64,000 nt of DNA, taken from positions 1-64,000 of the forward strand of contig NZ_JAIXPP010000124.1 of assembly GCF_027486195.1 (NCBI RefSeq), given 5' to 3'. Below, one piece after another: positions 16,818-25,062 of the stretch. How positions within the stretch are numbered: position 1 is the first letter of the stretch; every line of letters begins with the position of its first letter. The notes beneath the pieces were generated by a model. It did not search any database, was not told the DNA's origin, and saw only the letters and a list, made by a program, of their open reading frames with translations. Origin of the DNA: Novosphingobium sp. GTDB taxonomy: Bacteria > Pseudomonadota > Alphaproteobacteria > Sphingomonadales > Sphingomonadaceae. The position numbers were made by a program, and so were the translations under genes.

Positions 16818-17351
16818 ATGCGTCAGGCTTCGGAACCTTCGGTCGAGGAAATTCTCGAGTCGATCAAGAAGGTGATCGCGCGCGACAACCGCGCTGAAGC
16901 AGCGCGTGAGCGAAACCGCCGCGACGCAGCGCCGGAATCGGCTCTGGCCCCAGCTCCGGCGCAATCGACGCGCGTTTCTGCCCGTTCGGCTGTGCGCGGC
17001 GAAGGTCGCCCGGCGTCATTCCCGGCCGACGTGCTCGATCTCAGCGTCGTTGCGGCGCAGATCTTGAACGAGGATCGCGGCGCATCCGTCGAGGCGGAAG
17101 AGGATGACGACGCACCGCTGATCGCGGAACAGGCCACCGCTTCGATGCGCGATTCGCTCGCCGCACTGGCAATGCTCTCCGCACCCGGCGCATCGCCGCA
17201 GATCGTCCGTTCGGGCGAGACTTCGCTTGAAAGCCTGGTGCGCGAAATGCTGCGCCCGGCGCTGGCCGAGTGGCTCGACAAGAACCTGCCGCCGATGGTT
17301 GAGAAGCTGGTCGCAGCGGAAATCGCGCGGATTGTCGGCAAGAAGGGCTGA
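16818..17351 (+). CDS. DUF2497 / PopZ-like polar organising protein
   Basis: Acidic protein of 177 residues with the two marks of this alphaproteobacterial family. The N-terminal helix is PSVEEILESIKKVIARDN, and the C-terminal domain contains LESLVREMLRPALAEWLDKN followed by LPPMVEKLVAAEIARIVGKK. A low-complexity Ala/Glu/Asp linker joins them, as in Caulobacter PopZ, which self-assembles at the pole and gathers chromosome-partition proteins. A polar scaffold role is known for the family but not shown here. It lies 87 bases after tolC. The GTG at 16806 is a weaker alternative start. Confidence 0.82.
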   Translation: MRQASEPSVEEILESIKKVIARDNRAEAARERNRRDAAPESALAPAPAQSTRVSARSAVRGEGRPASFPADVLDLSVVAAQILNEDRGASVEAEEDDDAPLIAEQATASMRDSLAALAMLSAPGASPQIVRSGETSLESLVREMLRPALAEWLDKNLPPMVEKLVAAEIARIVGKKG

Positions 17352-17383
17352 TCCTGCCCATTCGGCTATGCTAGGGCGCGGCC

Positions 17384-17812
17384 ATGGCCAGACCTGATCC
17401 CGCGCTGCTCGATCCCGCGCGCTACCCTTTCGGCAATGCCGTCACCACGCGGTTTGCCGATCTCGATCCCAACGGGCACATCAACAACGTGGCGATGGCC
17501 GCAGTGTTCGAGGATGCGCGGCTGCGCTTCATCACGGCAGTCGGAATGCCGAAGAACACCGATGGCGCGCGCTTCATGGTCGCCAACGTGACGATCGACT
17601 ATCTGGCGCAGGCCTATTACCCGGCGGGCCTCGAATGCCGCGTCGGCGCGCTGCCCGGCGGGCGCAGCAGTTGGAGCCTCAGGCAATTGCTGCTGCAGGA
17701 TGGCCGTCCGGTGGCGACGGCGCAGGTCACCATCGTATTCACCGATGGCGAGCGGCCGCAGTCGATCGACCTCGCCCTTCGCGAAAGGCTCGATGCATGG
17801 TTGATCCGGTGA
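17384..17812 (+). CDS. Hotdog-fold acyl-CoA thioesterase
   Basis: 4HBT/YbgC-like thioesterase of 142 residues. The active-site segment TRFADLDPNGHINNVAMA contains the D-x-x-G-H-x-N-N pattern of the family. A beta-strand-rich second half (RFMVANVTIDYLAQAYYPAG, then VATAQVTIVF) fits the hotdog fold. It probably hydrolyses an acyl-CoA in the cytoplasm; the substrate is unknown. Its last 16 bases overlap the next gene in another frame, so the two are likely co-expressed. Confidence 0.82.
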   Translation: MARPDPALLDPARYPFGNAVTTRFADLDPNGHINNVAMAAVFEDARLRFITAVGMPKNTDGARFMVANVTIDYLAQAYYPAGLECRVGALPGGRSSWSLRQLLLQDGRPVATAQVTIVFTDGERPQSIDLALRERLDAWLIR

Positions 17813-18174
17813 AGCCTGATGAGGTCACGCTGGCGCGACAGGCCGTGGCCGGGCTGGGCGGTTTTGCCCCGCAGCGGCACATCCTGCTCTGCGCCGGTCC
17901 CGATAAGGACAAGTGCGCCCCGCGCGAGGCGGGCGATGCCGCGTGGAACTTCCTCAAGAAGCGGCTGGGCGAACTCAAGCTCGGCGGGCCGCAGGGCGTG
18001 CTGCGCAACAAGGTCGGCTGCCTGCGCGTCTGCGCGGCGGGGCCGGTCGCGCTCGTCTATCCGGACAACGTCTGGTACCATTCCTGCACGCCGGAAGTGC
18101 TGGAGCGGATCATTCAGGAGCACGTGATCGGCGGGGTGCCGGTCGAGGACTACCGCCTCACGCCGCCCGAGTGA
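17797..18174 (+). CDS. Thioredoxin-fold (2Fe-2S) ferredoxin
   Basis: Small iron-sulfur protein of 125 residues. The cysteine pattern LLCAGPDKDKC, followed after about 40 residues by KVGCLRVC, and YPDNVWYHSCTPEVLERIIQ mark the thioredoxin-like 2Fe-2S ferredoxin family related to NuoE/HoxE. It would transfer electrons in the cytoplasm; the partner is not evident. The ATG at 17797 lies within the 3' end of the thioesterase gene. Only three bases separate its stop from the convergent gene at 18178. Confidence 0.83.
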   Translation: MVDPVKPDEVTLARQAVAGLGGFAPQRHILLCAGPDKDKCAPREAGDAAWNFLKKRLGELKLGGPQGVLRNKVGCLRVCAAGPVALVYPDNVWYHSCTPEVLERIIQEHVIGGVPVEDYRLTPPE

Positions 18175-18177
18175 CCT

Positions 18178-18489
18178 TCATTTCCACCACTCATCGACAT
18201 GCTGCTCGAGGCCGTTGTCCACCGCCTCATCATGGCCGGTGCCGCTGGACAGAAACACGAGGCCCATCAGCGCGGCCATCAGCATCATCGTGAAACCGAT
18301 GCCGAGCATGGCCGCGATATAGAGGTGGATCGAGACGAGCCCGACAGCCTCGTAGAGGTAGAAGGCAGCTGCCGCCATGACCGCCAGGGTCAGGAGCCCC
18401 ATCCAGCGCATGACGCGGAAATAGCGGCCCCACGCGAATTGGGCGTAATCCGGATCATCGAGCGGAGAAGGGCGAACGGGGTTGGCCAT
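18178..18489 (-). CDS. Small integral membrane protein, two transmembrane segments
   Basis: Unrecognised protein of 103 residues (107 if it starts at 18501). It has a short cytoplasmic N-terminus (NPVRPSPLDDPDYAQFAWGR), two hydrophobic segments at about 32-52 and 58-82, and a charged tail ending HVDEWWK. This kind of protein is common in sphingomonads as a conserved hypothetical. It is convergent with the ferredoxin gene and divergent from the CBS gene. No function is assigned. Confidence 0.65.
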   Translation of the reverse strand: MANPVRPSPLDDPDYAQFAWGRYFRVMRWMGLLTLAVMAAAAFYLYEAVGLVSIHLYIAAMLGIGFTMMLMAALMGLVFLSSGTGHDEAVDNGLEQHVDEWWK

Positions 18490-18630
18490 GGCCGGTTTCA
18501 TGCGCCGCTTGCCCCGCCAAGGCAATCGCTTTCCCCGCCTGCCCTTTGGTGGCATGATCTGCGAATCGGCAAGCTTTGGAACGACTTGCCGGAGAAGTGG
18601 GATCTCCCGAAAGGGGAGAAGGAGGATGCC

Positions 18631-19062
18631 ATGTCGATCGCGCTGCTGATCGCCGGCCGTTCGGGAGAGGTATGGCACTGCCATGCCGACGACCTCGTTG
18701 CCGACGCTGTCGAAACCCTCGCCTCACGCCGCATCGGGGCCTTGCCGGTCACCGATGCGGGAAACGAGGTGGCCGGGATCTTTTCCGAACGCGACGTGCT
18801 TTATGCTCTTAAGCTTCACGGCGGCACCGCGCTGCAGATGCGGGTCCGCGATGTGATGACCGCGCCGGTCATCTCGGTCTCGCCCGATCACAGCGCGCTC
18901 GAAGCGCTGGCGCTGATGACTCGCCGCCGTGTTCGCCACCTGCCGGTGCTCGACAACGGCAAGATGGTCGGCTTCGTCTCGATCGGCGACCTCGTGAAAT
19001 TCCGCATCGACCGGATCGAGGCCGAGGCCGAGGCCCTGCGCGAGTATATCCAGACGGCTTAG
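18631..19062 (+). CDS. Tandem CBS-domain protein
   Basis: Protein of 143 residues made of two CBS motifs and nothing else. The first covers about residues 15-65 (TLASRRIGALPVTD, GIFSERDVL). The second covers 75-130 (VRDVMTAPVISVSPDHSALE, RRVRHLPVLDNGKMVGFVS, IGDLVKFRID). Such stand-alone pairs bind adenine nucleotides and sense energy state; no partner is visible. The ATG at 18631 has a strong GGAGGA. A longer open frame upstream is antisense to the membrane-protein gene and was not used. Confidence 0.87.
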   Translation: MSIALLIAGRSGEVWHCHADDLVADAVETLASRRIGALPVTDAGNEVAGIFSERDVLYALKLHGGTALQMRVRDVMTAPVISVSPDHSALEALALMTRRRVRHLPVLDNGKMVGFVSIGDLVKFRIDRIEAEAEALREYIQTA

Positions 19063-19098
19063 CTTGAGAGTGCGGCCGCCCTGCCCTATCTTGGAGTC

Positions 19099-19455
19099 AT
19101 GACCACGCTTATCCAGGATTCCGCACTTTCGGGCAGCGTCACGCTCGCCCCCAGCGCAGCGGCGCGCATCGCCGCGATTGCTGCGAAGCAGAACCGCCCC
19201 GCCGTGCTGCGCCTCGCGGTCGAAGGCGGCGGCTGTTCGGGCTTTCAGTACAAGTTCGAGATGGGGGACGAGCCCGAGTCCGACGATCTCGTGAGTGAGA
19301 CCGATGGCGTGCGGCTCCTCGTCGATCCGATGAGCCTTGAACTGATCGCGGGCGCGACTGTGGAATATGTTGAATCGCTCGGCGGCGCTGCCTTCCGCGT
19401 CACCAATCCGCAGGCGGCCTCAGGCTGCGGCTGCGGTTCGAGCTTTTCGGTGTGA
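19099..19455 (+). CDS. erpA: A-type iron-sulfur carrier (ErpA/IscA family)
   Basis: Fe-S cluster assembly carrier of 118 residues. The three conserved cysteines are present in GGGCSGFQYKFE and ASGCGCGSSF near the C-terminus. The core PAVLRLAVEGGGCSGF and VDPMSLELIAGATVEY are typical. It delivers clusters to apoproteins such as the fumarase, ferredoxins and NsrR-like regulator of this window. Its stop overlaps the GTG of the exonuclease gene (GTGA), so the two are translationally coupled. ErpA versus IscA cannot be settled from sequence alone. Confidence 0.88.
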   Translation: MTTLIQDSALSGSVTLAPSAAARIAAIAAKQNRPAVLRLAVEGGGCSGFQYKFEMGDEPESDDLVSETDGVRLLVDPMSLELIAGATVEYVESLGGAAFRVTNPQAASGCGCGSSFSV

Positions 19456-20237
19456 GTATCAAGGTCGCTTCGTTCAACATAAACGGGATCAAGGCGCGGC
19501 TGCCGCGCCTGCTGGAATGGTTGGAGGAAACCCGGCCATCTGTCGCCTGCCTGCAGGAGATCAAGACCCAGGACGCGGACTTCCCCGCCGCCGAGTTCGA
19601 GAAGATCGGCTATCACGCGATCTGGCACGGCCAGAAAGGCTTCAACGGCGTTGCCATTCTGGCTGACGGCACCAAGCCGGTGGAAGTGCAGCGCGGCCTG
19701 GCCGGAGAGCCTGAGGACGAGCATTCGCGCTATCTTGAGGCCGATGTCTTCGGGCTGCGCGTGGTGTGCATCTACCTGCCCAACGGCAATCCCCAACCGG
19801 GGCCGAAGTTCGATTACAAGCTGCGCTGGATGGAGCGGCTGCGGGCGCGCATGGCCGAGATCGCGGCAGAGGAAGTGCCCGCGCTGGTGATCGGGGATTA
19901 CAACGTGATCCCGGAGGACAAGGACGTGTGGGATACCCGCGCGATGGCAAGCGATTCGCTGATGCAGCCGGAATCGCGCGATGCCTATCGCCGTCTGCTC
20001 AACGACGGCTGGACCGACGCGCTCGATCTCCACCATCCGCGCGGCGGCCTGTGGACTTTCTGGGATTATCAGGCCGGGGCGTGGCAGCGCGATCACGGGT
20101 TCCGCATCGATCACGCACTGCTTTCGCCCGAACTGGCCGACCGCCTGGTGGGGGCTGGCGTCGACAAGGCCTATCGCGGGCGCGAGAAGGCCAGCGACCA
20201 TGCGCCGGTGTGGGTCACGCTGCGCGAACCGGCCTAG
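19452..20237 (+). CDS. xth: Exodeoxyribonuclease III (AP endonuclease)
   Basis: Base-excision-repair nuclease of the endonuclease/exonuclease/phosphatase fold, 261 residues. Motifs: KVASFNINGIKARLPRLLEW at the N-terminus, LQEIKTQD, YLPNGNP, VIGDYNVIPE, and the C-terminal RIDHALLSPEL and SDHAPVWVTL. The GTG start overlaps the upstream stop by four bases. At its 3' end the TAG stop shares a CTAG palindrome with the TAG stop of the convergent membrane-protein gene, so the two genes overlap by four bases. Confidence 0.93.
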   Translation: MSIKVASFNINGIKARLPRLLEWLEETRPSVACLQEIKTQDADFPAAEFEKIGYHAIWHGQKGFNGVAILADGTKPVEVQRGLAGEPEDEHSRYLEADVFGLRVVCIYLPNGNPQPGPKFDYKLRWMERLRARMAEIAAEEVPALVIGDYNVIPEDKDVWDTRAMASDSLMQPESRDAYRRLLNDGWTDALDLHHPRGGLWTFWDYQAGAWQRDHGFRIDHALLSPELADRLVGAGVDKAYRGREKASDHAPVWVTLREPA

Positions 20238-22078
20238 TTCAGCACTTTCCAGAACCGGATGTGCGATCCGGGAGCGATGTCTACCGGCTGGAGCCATGCG
20301 GGCGCCTTGCCATCGAGCAGTTGTGCCATCAGGCCGTTCGGGGCGCGGGTGGCATAGACGGCCGGCTCGTAGATATCCGGGCAGACCGCGATCAGCGTCG
20401 TATGGCGTTTGCGCACAATGGCATGGGCTTCCGCTGCGGGTGCAATGAAGGCGGCGATCACATCGTGCATGCCGGCCGCCCCGCGGTGATGGCCGGTTGC
20501 CACCACGCGGGCGTGCGAATTCACGATGAGGTCCGGCCCGATATCGAGCGGGGCGAAAATGTCGGTTGCAGGCATCTTGTTGAGCGCGGCGCCGGCGAGG
20601 TCATAGCGGCACTTCGACATCCCGATCGCGCCGACCTTGATCCCGGCGATCGACTGGACCGTGGTGCCGGATGCCGAATTGGCCGAAGCCGGATTGACCG
20701 CCCCCATCGCCACAACCACAGGAAGCCCAGGCGCCAGAAGCGAGACGACGAGCGCATAACCGCCAAGGCGCGGAAGGATCGCCACGCTGCGCAGACGGTA
20801 GACCCAGCCGAGGATCAGCGCCGCTGAAGGCACGGCGGCAAAGACCAGCGCGGTTGCCGAAGCGCGCGCCACCACCACGCCGATCAGCCAGGCACCCGCA
20901 AGCAGCAGCATGTGATCGAGCCACAGCAGCCGCGTCGGTGCGTCCTTGGCTTCGCGCCAGAGACGGAACGTGCCGTAGACCCCGACCAGCGGCCCCATGA
21001 GGATCGCCGCCGCCATCGGGGCGCTGGTGTGCCAGAAGGGCATGCCTTCAGCGACCGAATCGTACCAGTAGCGCTTGACCAGCGGATCGAGCATCACGAA
21101 GGCACCGCCACGGCATTCGGGCGCGACACCGAACATGATCACCGCAGCGCCCGCCCCCATTACGGCGAGGCCAGCGAGCTGCCCGACCAGCGTGCGCGGC
21201 GTGGCGAAGCGCAGCGCCGCAGCGCCGGCCGCAACCCACGCGAACAGCGCAAGGTGAACCGGCGAAATGGCGTCGCAATGCGTGATCAGATCATAAGTCC
21301 CGCGTGTGCCGAGGAAAATCGCCACGCTTGAAAGTGCAAGACTCATGCTGGCGGTGCAGAACCAGTCGAACCGGGCGGCGGGGGCACGCAGGCCGCGCAG
21401 CGCACAGATACCGAGGAACAGCGCCGTCAGTGGCAGACCCTCGATCGAGATTGCCAGCAAGGCCGCGAGCGCGGCGCCGATCACCGCGCCGCCCTTCAGC
21501 GCGTCTTTCGCGTGGAGCCCGCTCAACGCAACGAGCGCGAGCACGATCTGCCAGCCATGGTGATCGATGCGCATTGGCGTGAACTGGCACAGCACCGTCG
21601 GCGAAAGGCCGATCATCAGGCACGCAAGCGCTACGACTTCATCGTTGAACCAGCGCGCGGCAAGGCGGCCCAGCAGCGCCATGGCGCAAAGCAGCGTGAG
21701 CAGCGGCACCGCGATCACCGTGGCGAATTCAGCGCCAGCCGTTCCCAGCAGCGGACGCAGCAACAGAATCATGGCGGCGATCGGAATGTCGACCAGCCGC
21801 GACCAATGCATCGCGACGCCTTCGGGGGCGGCGATGCGGTACTGGTGGACATCGAACCACGATTGCCCCGCGAGCAGATCGCGCACCTGCAGCAGGCGCA
21901 GCGCGTCATCGGGATCGCCGAAGCGCAGCATGGCGATGAGCCGGAAGTTGATGAGAATCATCGTCACCGCCAGCAGCGCCCAGGTGATCAGGACGCGCCG
22001 GTATGGACCCTTGGCGGGATCGGTGACGAAAGCGGTCTGCAACGAGGCGGCCTCGCCCCCGGCATAAAGCGTTGCCAT
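20234..22078 (-). CDS. Polytopic membrane protein, GT-C glycosyltransferase-like
   Basis: Protein of 614 residues with about twelve hydrophobic segments. The first extracytoplasmic loop carries FGDPDDALRLLQVRD (DPDD at 55-58). A later loop has RIDHHGW (DHH at 172-174). This resembles the acidic loop-1 motif and DHH motif of STT3/AglB-like GT-C transferases, but no WWDYG-type motif was found, so it is not an oligosaccharyltransferase of known type. A soluble C-terminal domain of about 150 residues follows. The ATG at 22078 overlaps the stop of gtrA by one base. It probably uses a polyprenyl-phosphate sugar in the periplasm. Confidence 0.6.
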   Translation of the reverse strand: MATLYAGGEAASLQTAFVTDPAKGPYRRVLITWALLAVTMILINFRLIAMLRFGDPDDALRLLQVRDLLAGQSWFDVHQYRIAAPEGVAMHWSRLVDIPIAAMILLLRPLLGTAGAEFATVIAVPLLTLLCAMALLGRLAARWFNDEVVALACLMIGLSPTVLCQFTPMRIDHHGWQIVLALVALSGLHAKDALKGGAVIGAALAALLAISIEGLPLTALFLGICALRGLRAPAARFDWFCTASMSLALSSVAIFLGTRGTYDLITHCDAISPVHLALFAWVAAGAAALRFATPRTLVGQLAGLAVMGAGAAVIMFGVAPECRGGAFVMLDPLVKRYWYDSVAEGMPFWHTSAPMAAAILMGPLVGVYGTFRLWREAKDAPTRLLWLDHMLLLAGAWLIGVVVARASATALVFAAVPSAALILGWVYRLRSVAILPRLGGYALVVSLLAPGLPVVVAMGAVNPASANSASGTTVQSIAGIKVGAIGMSKCRYDLAGAALNKMPATDIFAPLDIGPDLIVNSHARVVATGHHRGAAGMHDVIAAFIAPAAEAHAIVRKRHTTLIAVCPDIYEPAVYATRAPNGLMAQLLDGKAPAWLQPVDIAPGSHIRFWKVLN

Positions 22079-22491
22079 CAGCGGAACACCACGCGCTTGC
22101 GCAGGAGCCAGGTCACCGCAAAGCTGACGACGATGGCGCAAAGCTTGGCAGCACGGGGATCGAGACCTGCCGCGCTGGCCCCGCCGACGATAAGGGTGGT
22201 CACGCCAAGGCCGATCAGCGCCGAAACGACGAACATCGCTTTCTGCCTGGTGCGCGCGATCCCGCCTTCCGCAACCTGATCGGCAAAAACCTTCCGGCTC
22301 GACAGGATCCAGTGGACCATGATGCCGAGTCCATAACCCAGCGCCGAAGCTGCGACGGGCGGAACGCCGGCGGAGAGCAGCGCGAGGAACGTGCCCATAT
22401 CCACCGCCAGCGCCCCCACGCTGGCGAGGATATAGCGCACCAGCACGATCTGGCGGATGCGATGAAGCGGAGCGATATCGAGCACAGTCAC
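22078..22491 (-). CDS. GtrA-family membrane protein
   Basis: Protein of 137 residues with four hydrophobic segments in the GtrA arrangement (QIVLVRYILASVGALAVDMG, GLGIMVHWILSSRKVF, and SFAVTWLLRKRVVF at the C-terminus). Family members move polyprenyl-phosphate-linked sugars across the inner membrane. The partner here would be the GT-C-like protein whose start overlaps its stop. It lies 50 bases after the flavoprotein gene, so the three genes look like one glycoconjugate operon. Confidence 0.83.
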   Translation of the reverse strand: MTVLDIAPLHRIRQIVLVRYILASVGALAVDMGTFLALLSAGVPPVAASALGYGLGIMVHWILSSRKVFADQVAEGGIARTRQKAMFVVSALIGLGVTTLIVGGASAAGLDPRAAKLCAIVVSFAVTWLLRKRVVFR

Positions 22492-22541
22492 GACAAAATC
22501 CTGTTCAGCACGGCATCACGGGCGGGCCCGAAAGGTGGCGG

Positions 22542-24155
22542 TCAAGCCGCAGCGCGATCCCTGCCGGATGCCGCCTCGGATCCGGCAATCCGCGTCGGCA
22601 CGTCGCGCAGCGAAGTGAGCGCGGCGGCCTGGTCCTCGCTCACGGCGCGGGCGGGGATAGCGCTTTGGGCCCCCTCATCGCCCGCTTCGTGATACTCGGC
22701 GTCCTCGTTCACGCACCAGATGTCGTAAACGCGGCTGCCTGCGATGATGTTTTCGACCGTAAGCATCGCGGTCATCATCGCGTGGTCCTGGTTGTTGTAG
22801 CGGTGCATGCCGTTGCGGCCGACAAGGTGCAGTGTCGGGTGGCTGGCTTCCAGTTCGTGGCGCATCGCGGCGACGTTGGCGGCGTACTCGTCGTCGTAGA
22901 CCGGGTAGGCCTTTTCCTGACGGACGACTGCGCCGCCGATCACCTTGGCCGGATCGACGAGGCCGAGAATGTCCATTTCCTTCGTCGCGAGCTTGATCAG
23001 GTCCTCGTCGCTCGAGGCCCAGAGATCATCGCCCTCGAAGCAGAAGTATTCGAGACCGACGCAGGCGACGCTTTCATCGGGCACCATTTCGGGCGACCAC
23101 GAGCGGAAGTTCTGGACACGGCCAACGCGGACCTTGCTGTCGTGAATGTAGATCCAGTTGTCGGGGAACAGGTCCTCGCTCTGGATCTTGAGCGCCACGG
23201 TGAGGAAGTCGCGGTACCTGAGGCGGCTGGCCTCCAGTGTCGAGGCCGGCAGCGGATGGAGGCGCGCGGCGAGTTCACGCATCGGTGCAGAGCTGATGGC
23301 ATGCCTGGCGCGGATCACCGTCTCGCCGCCATCCTCGGCGCGGGTCGCCGAAAGGCGCCAGCCGCCCTGGCCGTCGCTGGCAAGCTGCTTCATGGCATGG
23401 CCCATCAGGACGTGGCTGCCAGCGGCGACGATCTTGTCGCGCGCGGCTTCCCACATCATGCCCGGGCCTTGGCGCGGATAGCGGAAGGTTTCGAGCAGGG
23501 TCTTGGTCTGCATGCCGTCGTTCGGGCGCTTGTTGAGCCCGAGGCTGCGCTTCACGCCATCGAACACCGCAGCGCCGAGCGAGAGGCCCTTGATGCGCTG
23601 CGCGGCCCAGTCGGCGCTCATCTCGTTGCAGGGCATACCCCAGACCTTCTCGGTGTAGGTCTTGAAGAAGATCGAATAGAGCTTCTTGCCGAACTGGTTG
23701 CTGGTCCAGTCCTCGAAGCTCTTCACCTCCCGAATCGGGAACAGCTTCGTCCAGGCATAGCTCGCCATGCAGGTGGTCGAGCGCCAGATGCCGAGGTTGC
23801 GCAGCGCTTCGAACGCGCGCAGCGGGTAGGAGTAGAACTTGCCCTCGTAGTAGATGCGGCTCATGCGCGGACGCTGGATGAAGTCGTCGGGCAGGATCTC
23901 GTTCCACAAATCGACAACTTGCTGCGACTTCGAGAAGAAGCGGTGGCCGCCGATATCGAAGCGATAACCCTCGTGCTCCACCGTGCGGCTGATGCCGCCG
24001 ACGTAGCGCGTGTCCTTCTCGATGATCGCGACCTTGAGGCCCTTCTTCGACAACAGGTAACCGGCGGTCAGCCCAGCAGGTCCCGCGCCGATGATCGCAA
24101 CATCGACCTGAACCTCGCTGCTTTCCCCCTGCAGACCCGTGAAACCGTTACCCAT
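22542..24155 (-). CDS. FAD-dependent oxidoreductase, UDP-galactopyranose-mutase/protoporphyrinogen-oxidase-like
   Basis: Flavoprotein of 537 residues. The dinucleotide motif VAIIGAGPAGLTAGYLLSKK starts near residue 19, followed by GGISRTVEHEGYRFDIGGHR. The central region YTEKVWGMPCNEMSADWAAQ and the C-terminal GRNGMHRYNNQDHAMMTAM belong to the amine-oxidoreductase relatives found in polysaccharide loci. Its neighbours gtrA and the GT-C-like gene suggest it modifies a sugar nucleotide or lipid-linked sugar. It begins with ATG at 24155, about 100 bases after the PilZ gene. Confidence 0.83.
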   Translation of the reverse strand: MGNGFTGLQGESSEVQVDVAIIGAGPAGLTAGYLLSKKGLKVAIIEKDTRYVGGISRTVEHEGYRFDIGGHRFFSKSQQVVDLWNEILPDDFIQRPRMSRIYYEGKFYSYPLRAFEALRNLGIWRSTTCMASYAWTKLFPIREVKSFEDWTSNQFGKKLYSIFFKTYTEKVWGMPCNEMSADWAAQRIKGLSLGAAVFDGVKRSLGLNKRPNDGMQTKTLLETFRYPRQGPGMMWEAARDKIVAAGSHVLMGHAMKQLASDGQGGWRLSATRAEDGGETVIRARHAISSAPMRELAARLHPLPASTLEASRLRYRDFLTVALKIQSEDLFPDNWIYIHDSKVRVGRVQNFRSWSPEMVPDESVACVGLEYFCFEGDDLWASSDEDLIKLATKEMDILGLVDPAKVIGGAVVRQEKAYPVYDDEYAANVAAMRHELEASHPTLHLVGRNGMHRYNNQDHAMMTAMLTVENIIAGSRVYDIWCVNEDAEYHEAGDEGAQSAIPARAVSEDQAAALTSLRDVPTRIAGSEAASGRDRAAA

Positions 24156-24258
24156 CGCTAGCTCCCGCTCAAGCGTTCATGCCTTGGCAACGGAAGTGAA
24201 CGAAAATGGCTAAGAGACGGTTAACAATGCGGGCGGGATCAGCGAAACTCCCGCAAGG

Positions 24259-25035
24259 TCAGGCTTCACCGGAGGAAGGCTGATTCGCATGCGGCTTGGC
24301 GTGCTCTTCCAGAGCCTGCGCGAATTGCAGCGGTGCTGAAATGCGGGCCAGTTCTTCGAGCCGGAATGTGTGCTCGAAGATCAGGCCATAGCGCGGATGG
24401 CTGCGCCAGCGGACCTTGGCGTAGAGCGGCTGCGTTACACCGGTCTCGAGGCGGATCAGCTCGTTCATCAGCAGCCACTTTTCCGATTCCACGCAGGCAC
24501 CCTGCTGTGACAGGTTGCGGAACAGCACGGGCACAGCCTCGCCACCCGAATGCAGCACGCCGCTGAGCGCGATCTGCAAGCGGATCTGGCGTTTGGGGAA
24601 CGTGCCGCGCGATTCGTCGAGCAGCCGTTCGACATCGATTTCCTGCGGGAAGCGAAGCCCGGCATAGTCGTCTGCATGCCAGACCAGTTCGACCGGGTAG
24701 CGATCGCCGGTCATCAGTTCGACGGCGAGGTCCCTTGCGTGCGGCAAAGGCGAGAAGAGGCGGATCTTGAGGCCGGTGGCCGAGGCATCGCGGATAATGC
24801 AGAGAAATTCGCGTCCGTCGGCGATGATCTTGGCAGTGCGAATCAGCAGGGCATAGCGCGGTGCGGAGCGAAGCTCCGAACCGGGGGGCGCACCCATCTG
24901 ATTCTGTCGGGAGTTCCCCGGCAGTTGCTGATCCTGTGCCAAGCCTAGTTTCCCCTCGCACATCCTTCCGGACCCTTCCGGCCAGATGTGCGCTCCGCTG
25001 TGCGGACAGCCTTCTAACGCACTGATCATTGACAT
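24259..25035 (-). CDS. Tandem PilZ-domain protein
   Basis: Protein of up to 258 residues with two PilZ domains, a fold that binds cyclic di-GMP. The first, about 57-135, has RSAPR (RxxxR) and RDASATG (DxSxxG). The second, about 148-235, has FRNLSQQG (NxSxxG), but its arginine motif is reduced to KRQIR. So one site looks competent and the other partly degenerate. There is no membrane segment. The start is unclear: ATG 25035 has no visible ribosome-binding site, whereas ATG 24963 is preceded by GAAGGG. It follows apbE after 27 bases and may belong to the same operon. Confidence 0.82.
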   Translation of the reverse strand: MSMISALEGCPHSGAHIWPEGSGRMCEGKLGLAQDQQLPGNSRQNQMGAPPGSELRSAPRYALLIRTAKIIADGREFLCIIRDASATGLKIRLFSPLPHARDLAVELMTGDRYPVELVWHADDYAGLRFPQEIDVERLLDESRGTFPKRQIRLQIALSGVLHSGGEAVPVLFRNLSQQGACVESEKWLLMNELIRLETGVTQPLYAKVRWRSHPRYGLIFEHTFRLEELARISAPLQFAQALEEHAKPHANQPSSGEA

Positions 25036-25062
25036 GTTGTTACCCGAGGTAAGTCGCCCAGG

